Shown here: positions 56,430 through 64,000 of the stretch, piece after piece
How the letters are laid out: every line of letters starts with the position of its first letter
Position numbering within the stretch: position 1 is the stretch's first letter
The notes under the pieces: model-generated
The model's input: the letters and a program-made list of their open reading frames with translations, nothing else
Told to the model about the DNA's origin: nothing
Database searches by the model: none
Assembly: GCF_033568475.1 (NCBI RefSeq)
Contig: NC_133123.1
Coordinates: forward strand, 7,121,001 to 7,185,000
From: Henckelia pumila
Lineage: Eukaryota > Streptophyta > Magnoliopsida > Lamiales > Gesneriaceae
Reading direction: 5' to 3'
DNA: 64,000 nt
Program-made: the position numbers and the translations under genes

Positions 56430-59400
56430 ATGGCTAATATCGGTGAATACCGCATTGAGAAAGAGGGTTATGATTTGGAGAGACCCTTTATTCCGGAAGA
56501 GGATTCATGTGTAGATCGTGGAGAAGGAATCGAGGACGTCCGAGGGCTCGAAAACGGGTCGATTTCGATGGTTCTGTTGAGCACAGCTGTTGGTGTTTGT
56601 GGGTCTTTTGAGTTCGGATCATGTGTAAGTTTGTTGTGTCAGATTATATTACGTAGGAGTTTTTTGGTTTTAGCCATGTTCTTGTACATGCAGGTAGGCT
56701 ATTCCTCACCTACTCAAGCACAAATAAGAGAAGATTTGAACTTGACTCTATCTCAGGTACAAAATTTTCCAGATCATGCATCTCACCGGAATTAAATATT
56801 TGTTGAGTGATCTTGATTTTGGCTCTCTTTTGTTAGTTTCTTTCGATCTTAATTATGCATGATTGATAATCTGAAAAGGGACTGGTTTGTTTTATAATTT
56901 AATTTGGATTAAGATGTGTGAATACGGAGAGCTTTTATAATACATATAGATGAATGGAACTCTACAAAAAATGGTAGCTTGATACTAGTTCAAATTTTGA
57001 ACTCAATCCAATAAATTATTCTTGTTTTCTGCTATATAATCTACAGTACGCAATGTTTGGGTCAATAATCACAATCGGTGCTATGCTTGGAGCAATTTCC
57101 AGCGGCAGAATTGCAGATTTCATTGGTCGAAAAGGGGTATGCAAAAAAATAATAAGAAGAAAAAAAAAGAGAGAGTTGAATATTTTTTTTAGATGTAAAA
57201 ATATGATCTTTATTTTATCTTTTTACAAAAATTATGTAACAGGCAATGAGAATGTCGGCTGCTTTCTGTATCATAGGATGGTTAGCTGTCTATTTTGCCA
57301 AGGTACGTACGATGAATATACAGTTACATTTTGCTGCAAATTGTGAGTTTACACTAGTAGCCTATGATTACACAATGGCGGCTCACGGCATCGAATATAT
57401 TGATGCAGGGGGCCTGGTGGCTAGATACTGGGAGGTTCTGCACAGGATATGGCATAGGGATATTTTCTTTTGTGGTAACAACCATCTGTTTTGATTTTCC
57501 AAACTTGCATTATTACGCGATCGACCACAGGTTCCAAAATCGTTTATTCCACAGGTTCCGGTGTTCATCGCTGAAATCGCACCAAAGAATCTCCGTGGAG
57601 GACTTGCTACTCTTAATCAGGTGAGGAAATACAAAAAGGAAATTTTTTATCATAAAATTAGTTTTTACAAATTATGTTTTGTTTCCTACGGACTGAAGTT
57701 CCTATTTTCTTGTCTTGGCAGCTGATGATTGTCTGTGGAGCATCAACTGCATTTCTGCTAGGAGCAGTAGTAACATGGAGAACCTTAGCTTTGACAGGTG
57801 AAATTTTTAATCATGTAATAAAATAAACAGTGGCAAATAGTTTGCATTTACTTCTCATGTGAAAAATTTTTTTGTATTATTTTTCTGATATACAGGACTG
57901 GTCCCATGTATTTTACAACTTGTGGGACTATGCTTTATCCCAGAATCTCCAAGATGGCTGGTAAGTATGCATGAATCAGACCTCTATCTAATCCAGAATG
58001 AATTGTAACCTTTTTTTATGGCAAAAGCTTCCTGCTATCTCCTCTGTTCTGTCCGCCTTTCGGTTAAAATAGTGAGATATGAATGAAAAAATCGAATCTT
58101 GCAGGCAAAAGTAGGTCATCAAAACGAATTTCAGCTGTCATTGCGAAGGCTGCGTGGCAAAGATGCTGATGTTTCTCAAGAAGCTGCAGAAATTCAAGTA
58201 CATTTTAGTCAGCAATTATTTCATATGTGATATGATTTGAATCGTTTTTTTAGTTTTGACTAAATATTAAGGTTTTTTTTTTACTGCAGAAGAGCATTGA
58301 CAACCTTCAAGATCTTCCTCAAGTTCAGATTATGGACTTGTTTCACGCCAAATACGTGCGCCCTGTCATAGTAAGAGAACCTTAAACAACATCTTGTTTT
58401 CTTGAACTTATAAATGCACGTACCTTAATTCTTACAGAGTTTTTCTTAACCATACATTTAGATTGGTGTGGGACTAATGATTTTCCAACAATTTGGAGGA
58501 ATAAATGGAATAGGCTTCTATGCCAGTGAAACCTTTGTGGCAGCAGGTATGTTTTTTCTCCCACATTTTTTAGCATAATCATCTCCTCGAATGAACAAGA
58601 AGCCATCCAACTCGTGGGTCGTTCTTTATTTCTGAAGTTCAGCACTAATCTTGATGTTTGATACGCAGGATTTTCTTCAGGGAAAATCGGAACAATCTCG
58701 TACGCTATAATTCAGGTTTGCCACTTTTAGGAAAGCAGTTCCATTCTAATTTAGGGGAGCAAAGCAACAATGGTTAGAACTAGAGTTTAAATCATATTTA
58801 CCTATTTCTGTTTAACATGATACATCAGGTTCCAATTACTCTGCTGGGTGCAATACTAATGGATAGATCAGGAAGAAGACCTCTTCTCATGGTGAATACT
58901 TTTTCCAGTGAAATTTTCCTTGTGTTTTGCTGCAAGTTATAAGTTACACAAAGTAAATTATCTTACATTTTCAGGTATCAGCTTCAGGAATGTTTATTGG
59001 ATGCCTTCTAGCAGCAACCTCTTTCTACCTGAAGGTAAAGTTTCAGAATCAGGGTAATTTTCATTTGTTGCAGCAAAAAATTTTCATATTTCATCACTCT
59101 TTGTGATTCCTTATCAGGGTCAGTCTCTATTACTTGGATTGGTTCCACTTCTGGCAATATCTGGTGTACTGGTAAGCTTGAGGCTGTATTCGTCATAAAC
59201 AAACAATTATCAGTCTCATATTACTTGGAGTCGGCTTACACTAACTTCTATAGTTCTGCTGCTCATGAAAATGCAAGGTCACCCGTCTTTGTAACGATGA
59301 TACATAAAGAACTCACTCTAGATTTTGAGCAGCCAACATTTAACCATAAAAATTGGATTTTTACTGTTTCTTGAATGTATGTAACCAGGTTTATGTAGCG

Positions 59401-59931
59401 TCGTTTTCGATAGGCATGGGGGCGGTTCCTTGGGTCATAATGTCTGAGGTAAAATCAACACTCTCAATATCTAAACTCATGGATTTCTGTTCTAATATTC
59501 TTGGACCTGTGAGACTACAAAATGGTTTCAATGAGGGGCTCATAACATGTGTTGGACCCCCATCGTTCGAACATCGCTACCATTGTAACATTGTTACTCG
59601 TTTTTAGATATTCCCAATCCATGTGAAAGGCATCGGTGGAAGCTTGGTAACGCTGGTGAATTGGTTGGGTGCATGGGCAGTTTCCTACACATTCAACTTT
59701 CTCATGAGCTGGAGTCCACCAGGTAATCACAAAAATGGCGCATATTTCACAATGGATATAACAGCACGAGTCTAAAAAGGTTTTAAAGATTCAACAATGT
59801 TACATTTTACTTCAGGTACATTTTTAGTCTATGCCGGATTCTGCGCGCTTTCTATACTGTTTGTGGTAAAGATTGTGCCTGAAACAAAGGGAAGAACACT
59901 GGAAGAAATTCAAGCATCCATCAACTCGTAG
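56430..59931 (+). CDS. ERD6L: ERD6-like sugar transporter (MFS, monosaccharide)
   Basis: ERD6-like proteins are mostly tonoplast carriers that export glucose or other hexoses from the vacuole. Eighteen exons: 56430-56624, 56694-56756, 57047-57136, 57243-57302, 57409-57474, 57555-57620, 57722-57797, 57896-57960, 58105-58197, 58290-58370, 58462-58546, 58669-58715, 58829-58891, 58975-59034, 59118-59171, 59389-59448, 59608-59722, 59816-59931 (484 residues). Family motifs: [11 protein letters not shown] after helix 2, PESPRWLAK after helix 6, [14 protein letters not shown] in helix 7, [10 protein letters not shown] after helix 8, and the C-terminal [13 protein letters not shown]. The cytosolic N-terminus has acidic residues and LERPFI, a possible sorting motif. 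Small exons of 54-93 nt are usual for this family. The substrate cannot be read from sequence. Confidence 0.95.
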
Positions 59932-60705
59932 AAATATTAATTTTTGTTCAAGATTAACAAGGCACTTTGGTATTCATTGTGTTGTTTCTCGATTCTATTA
60001 GTTTTTTTAAGATGAACGATGGCACTTGCCAAACTTTTTTTTGGTTTTGAGAAAAGTCTTTATGTTATGTTATCCACAGAAAACTGTAGATTCCCTAGCA
60101 TACAGAATATGCCTAGTTCTGGGGCTTATCTCATCGGATTGTTTTGAGAAATGAAGTTTAAATTGGACTAAACCTTGCAACCTCACTCTTATCCCTCAAA
60201 TTTTGTTTATGCTAAATCGGGAGTGTTGTTCTGGGGCTTATCTCATCGGATTGTTATGAGAAATGAAGTTTAAATTGGACTAAACCTTGCAACCTCACTC
60301 TTACATCTCAAACTTTGTTTATGCTAAACCGAGAGTAACACTCCCGATATAGTTTACACAAGATGTTCGTACGAATATCTTAACTGAAAACAAAAAAGAA
60401 ATGATATGACTCATCTTTTTTTCTTTCATGTGAGATGTTCATGAACATCTTATATAAAACTACGATGAGAGGAACACCATCGCTACTCTTGATGTAACAC
60501 AGACAAAGCCCTCAAACTAGAATAGTTTTCAGGTCATTGAATTCAAGCACAGAACAAAACTTTTTAGATAGCGCGAAGTCAGAATATCAAAATAGGCGTT
60601 TGTCTGGTAATTACCGGAAAACTATTAATTACGTGAGAATTCGGAAAATAACCAACATAAACAGGTGAACTGCCGATGAATGTGTTTTGAGTGGAAGGCA
60701 TAACT
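59932..60705. other. Convergent spacer between sugar transporter and P4H
   Basis: It contains the 3'UTRs of both convergent genes and the 112-bp duplication. No further gene was seen. Confidence 0.6.
60116..60339. repeat. 112-bp tandem duplication downstream of the sugar transporter
   Basis: The block from gttctggggcttatctcatc to gctaaatcgggagtgtt (60116-60227) is repeated at 60228-60339 with a handful of substitutions. It lies 185-410 bp beyond the stop codon, so it may fall in the 3'UTR or in the terminator region of the gene. Confidence 0.9.
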
Positions 60706-63242
60706 TTAACACACTTTGCAACTCTTCCGGCAATATCCAGGAAGATCTGATGATCCGATCATATATTCTGGATTCTTGTTGCATTCCCCAAGAGTAGCCC
60801 ATTTTTCGCAATTAGCATCTGAATCTGTGCAGTTCCCACCAACGATCTTGTCGAAAGCATCCACATGGATCCACTTTGTAGCAGACCATTTCTCACCCTC
60901 GTCTACGGGGCATCCCGCATGCAGGCTAGCAGGGTCTGGAATTGCATCTGGGTGAAGACTGAAAAAGAGAAGTGCATCTCCTTTGTGAGGTTTCACTGCA
61001 ATATGCGATGAAACCACACGGAAACAAAAATGTCAGTTGCTGGTCACGCGAACCTTTTTATCACAGATAATTGTAAGTATCAGTTTATTGTCTCACCTGC
61101 AGGACCTTGCCTTCCACACTCAGACAAGCCATTATCAGTCGAAACAGACCGGATACGAGGTGGTTCCTGTGTTGTGTGAATGAATATTTAGCAACATGGG
61201 ACAGAAAATTCAGCAGATGCAAAGAACAAAATGAAATTAGGTAGCGATTCATCAACTTTCAGGCACACCTCATGAAAATTTAAGGAATACACATTTCAAT
61301 TTAAAAATAGACGCGACTCTCTGCAGAATGAACCACAAGAATACACAAAAACAAATTAGACGAAACATTTCTACAATTGAATAAATTCAAACCCACTAAT
61401 TTTATGAAGTATATAACCTTTGGCAAATATATTAAATTAATGAACAAATCACCGCCTCTTAAGAATCGACAAAAATCTAATAGAAGCAAGTTTTGAACAA
61501 ACCTCTGCTTTGGGAAAAACAGTTTCACCTCCTTTATCGACATCAGTAAGATACATTAGCACAGTAGCTATTCGGTGCCCACCACGAGCAATGTTGACCT
61601 TGTCGGTAAAATAGTCATAGTGAGGTTCATATTTCTGCCCAGGCTCATAGCGTAATACTTGTATATCTTCTCCATTCTCTATTAGCAAACACATAAAGCA
61701 GGAATTCAGTTCAGTGGATTCAAATACCACTATTCTCTATGCATGCAACAAACAAGACCGCAAGGCGCTCCAATACTGTGCTTTTTACAGAGGGTGTTTC
61801 AAAAATAGTATTTCATTGTTAGCGTAAATATTAAAGGGCACACTCAGAAGCCAGCACGATCTGGATTTTACTTCCCGCAATGCTGCAAGTTCAATCCGAC
61901 CAAACAACTCAAAAATAAATGCCCTAAGAATCATATATAAATAGATATTCCATTATTCAAATATTATTGAAAAAAAACCGTGATCAAGAAATCGTGATAA
62001 AGACCAATTTTAAGAAAATGTTTTTTTCACATCTCAAAATTTTCTTCAACACGGAACACACCTTTTGGTAAGAATGTCCACATAGATATCTTCTCTTCTA
62101 TGCCAGCAACTATAGGATCCTACACAAGTGACGAGGAGAAAAAGATTTAGGCGTATGACGTGCTAAGTTCTCAAAAGTTAAGCGCATGATTCCGTGGCTC
62201 ATTTACAAGATTCAATGTGATTGTTCTTAGTGTGATGTTTGTCCCTCCGATAAAATTTATATAAGACACTGAACAAAGTCATACTTCAGTAAAAAACAAA
62301 TAAGTCGCAACCAAATATCATTTAAAATAACAAACAAGAGCCACCAAGAAAGAAAACTCAAGCTATAACTTTTTCACCTTAGCACCATAGGGCTAGCCAA
62401 ACCTACCATCAAATCTCGAAAAAATTGAGCAAGTTGTGGACACTGACACAAATAAATCGCAGTACTATTACCTGATGAATCATGCATGATTAACATTTTA
62501 CAATTTTCGCCAACTAAATCAGCTCAAAAGTGTGATTAATTTTGGGAGGTGATAAATACGAGTTCAATTGGGATTGATTTACTTGGTTTGTAAAAGATGA
62601 AATTTTGACCAAAAAGTTGAAACCTTTGCGCAACAATACTAAAAAAAACACAACAAAAAGTTTATCACATCAAAGCAAAATCAGATGATAAAAATAAGGG
62701 GAAATAAAAAGAAAAAAAGAAAACCAAACCTTTTCCTTCCGGATAAACATTCCAGAGCTAGTCCTCACTTCGCTCAGCTTACTCTCACCAGACTCACTGT
62801 CCGCCACAGCTGACCTCTTCAACTCGTTTTTTGCCTAATTTCATCATGAAATCCCACAAATCACAAAACAAACAAATAACTAAAACCACAAAAGATCGCA
62901 CTCTTTAATCAATTCCAAACTCACCAGTGAGATCAAATGGTTACATTCCTCATCCGTTAGAAAACCTTCATACACAAATGCTCTAAAACATAATTACAAC
63001 CGTAGCGCAATCAATAAACAGTTAATCGATCGCCAATAGCTGTCAAAAGAATCTTACAACTTGTGAAAAACAATTTAAGGTTATGGATAAACAGAAAAAC
63101 ATTATTCCTGCATTCAGTACCTGGGCTTCCATGAGATAGATTTGACTTTAGATGGATTGATTATCGAATGCCCCAAGGATTCCCGCGCGATCGCGGCGAT
63201 AGTGATAATGAAAATCAGCGTAATCTGAGAAAAATTAACCAT
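60706..63242 (-). CDS. P4H: Prolyl 4-hydroxylase with C-terminal ShKT domain
   Basis: This Fe(II)/2-oxoglutarate enzyme hydroxylates prolines of cell-wall glycoproteins (extensins, AGPs) in the ER and Golgi. Seven exons in coding order: 63121-63242, 62925-62982, 62730-62834, 62062-62119, 61503-61678, 61097-61166, 60706-60995 (292 residues). A hydrophobic N-terminal signal anchor (ITLIFIITIAAIA) precedes AFVYEGFLTDEECNHLI. The iron ligands are His134 and Asp136 (PHYDYF) and His222 (SLHAGCPV). Lys232 should bind 2-oxoglutarate. Residues 252-292 hold a six-cysteine ShKT domain ending CRKSCKVC, which places it in the ShKT-bearing P4H subgroup. A minus-strand TATATATA at 63338-63345 is the likely TATA box, about 95 bp upstream of the ATG. 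Confidence 0.96.
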
Positions 63243-64000
63243 TTTCCCCAGTATGGAAAATATTTGTTCGAATCTGAAATTTTTCTGGGATTGAGATTTT
63301 TAGGCCGATCATTAAACTACAGAGTGTTGACGAGAAATATATATACGGTTTGCGAGTAGTTAAAATGACGTCGTTTAATAAGAATTTACATTTTAGTGGG
63401 AACTTCCAGTTCCAAGTATTTGCACTTTACGCCCTAATAATACGCCAAACTCTCAATTTGCTGCCAGAAAATATGGAAGCTCATGTTTATATATGTTTTT
63501 AATTGATTTTGTTTGTCAAATTTAATTGTGACAATATGGACGGAAAATAGCATTTTACACCATCATAGAAGTTTTTTTTTGAAAAAAAACATAAATCATA
63601 ATGCATAATAAAATTAAGAAATTTTTTTATATATGTTTGTTTTTTTTTTTTTTGCGATTTTGATGTTATGTGTTCTCAGACATTAGTTTTTTTTTCTAAG
63701 TCATTAGTTCTCAGACATTAGTTTTAGATTTAGTTCATCATCTTCGGTTTTTTTCTTTGGAAATTTAGACTTGTATTCGACGTGGCGCTGATGTGATACT
63801 GATGTAACGTTGATATGAACCTAATGCTCGCTGATGTGATATTAATGTGATGTTGATATGAATCTTATATTCACTGATGTGTCAGTATTATCGATGAAAA
63901 ATGACTAAAACTGCAAAAAAAAATCGAATGATATATAACAAAAACTAAAATTTAAAAAAAGATCAAAATAACAAAACAATAAAATTACAAGACAAAAAAT
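63243..64000. other. P4H promoter and repeat-rich right edge
   Basis: 63243-63350 is the P4H leader and core promoter. From 63600 the sequence is repeat-like. ttctcagacattagtttt occurs twice. Imperfect copies of gctgatgtgatactgatgta alternate over 63780-63890. The last 100 bp are A-rich. This resembles one arm of a foldback element continuing past the window edge; I cannot define it from this side alone. Confidence 0.5.

Overview
The window is nuclear DNA from a eudicot plant. The evidence is intron-rich genes with GT-AG introns, an AT-rich intergenic background, many small non-autonomous DNA transposons, and ten recognisable plant gene families. The DXS and NHX proteins read like those of asterids, and a Lamiales-type species is my best guess. 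That placement rests on remembered protein sequences, not on an alignment.

Layout: 1-3750 is gene-free and holds an 85-bp tandem duplication and a SINE-like copy. 4883-9660 (+) is a vacuolar Na+(K+)/H+ antiporter (NHX), followed at once by a 933-bp hAT-type element. 11479-13803 (-) is a tail-anchored VAP/MSP-domain ER protein. 14944-22140 is a transposon field. It holds a 2.2-kb hAT-type element carrying a 1.48-kb inverted repeat, a MULE-type MITE with a 10-bp target duplication, a second hAT-type element, and tandem repeats. 22301-24136 (+) is plastid acyl carrier protein. 24930-25390 holds a Helitron-like element and a foldback element. 26281-28316 (+) is cytosolic Cu/Zn superoxide dismutase (CSD1 type). 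30851-34813 (+) is bifunctional dehydroquinate dehydratase/shikimate dehydrogenase. 37037-39266 (-) is the U1 snRNP C protein. 40356-44294 (-) is 1-deoxy-D-xylulose-5-phosphate synthase (DXS). 44757-47082 is repeats and MITEs. 47915-53979 (+) is the copper-response regulator SPL7. 55182-55455 is a Helitron-like element. 56430-59931 (+) is an ERD6-like sugar transporter. 60706-63242 (-) is a prolyl 4-hydroxylase with a C-terminal ShKT domain. I resolved all ten coding sequences exon by exon; each closes in frame.

Most neighbours have no pathway in common. The exception is SPL7 and CSD1. SPL7 is known to switch on miR398 under copper deficiency, and miR398 represses CSD1. Here both ends of that circuit lie about 20 kb apart. 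The CSD1 leader contains a miR398-like site that is whole only after a 5'UTR intron is removed. I found no new protein system. The most interesting signals are this split microRNA site, a tandem duplication that copied a splice acceptor in NHX, a large hairpin-forming repeat inside a hAT-type element, and a GC-AG intron in DXS. No tRNA, rRNA, CRISPR array or clear LTR element was seen.
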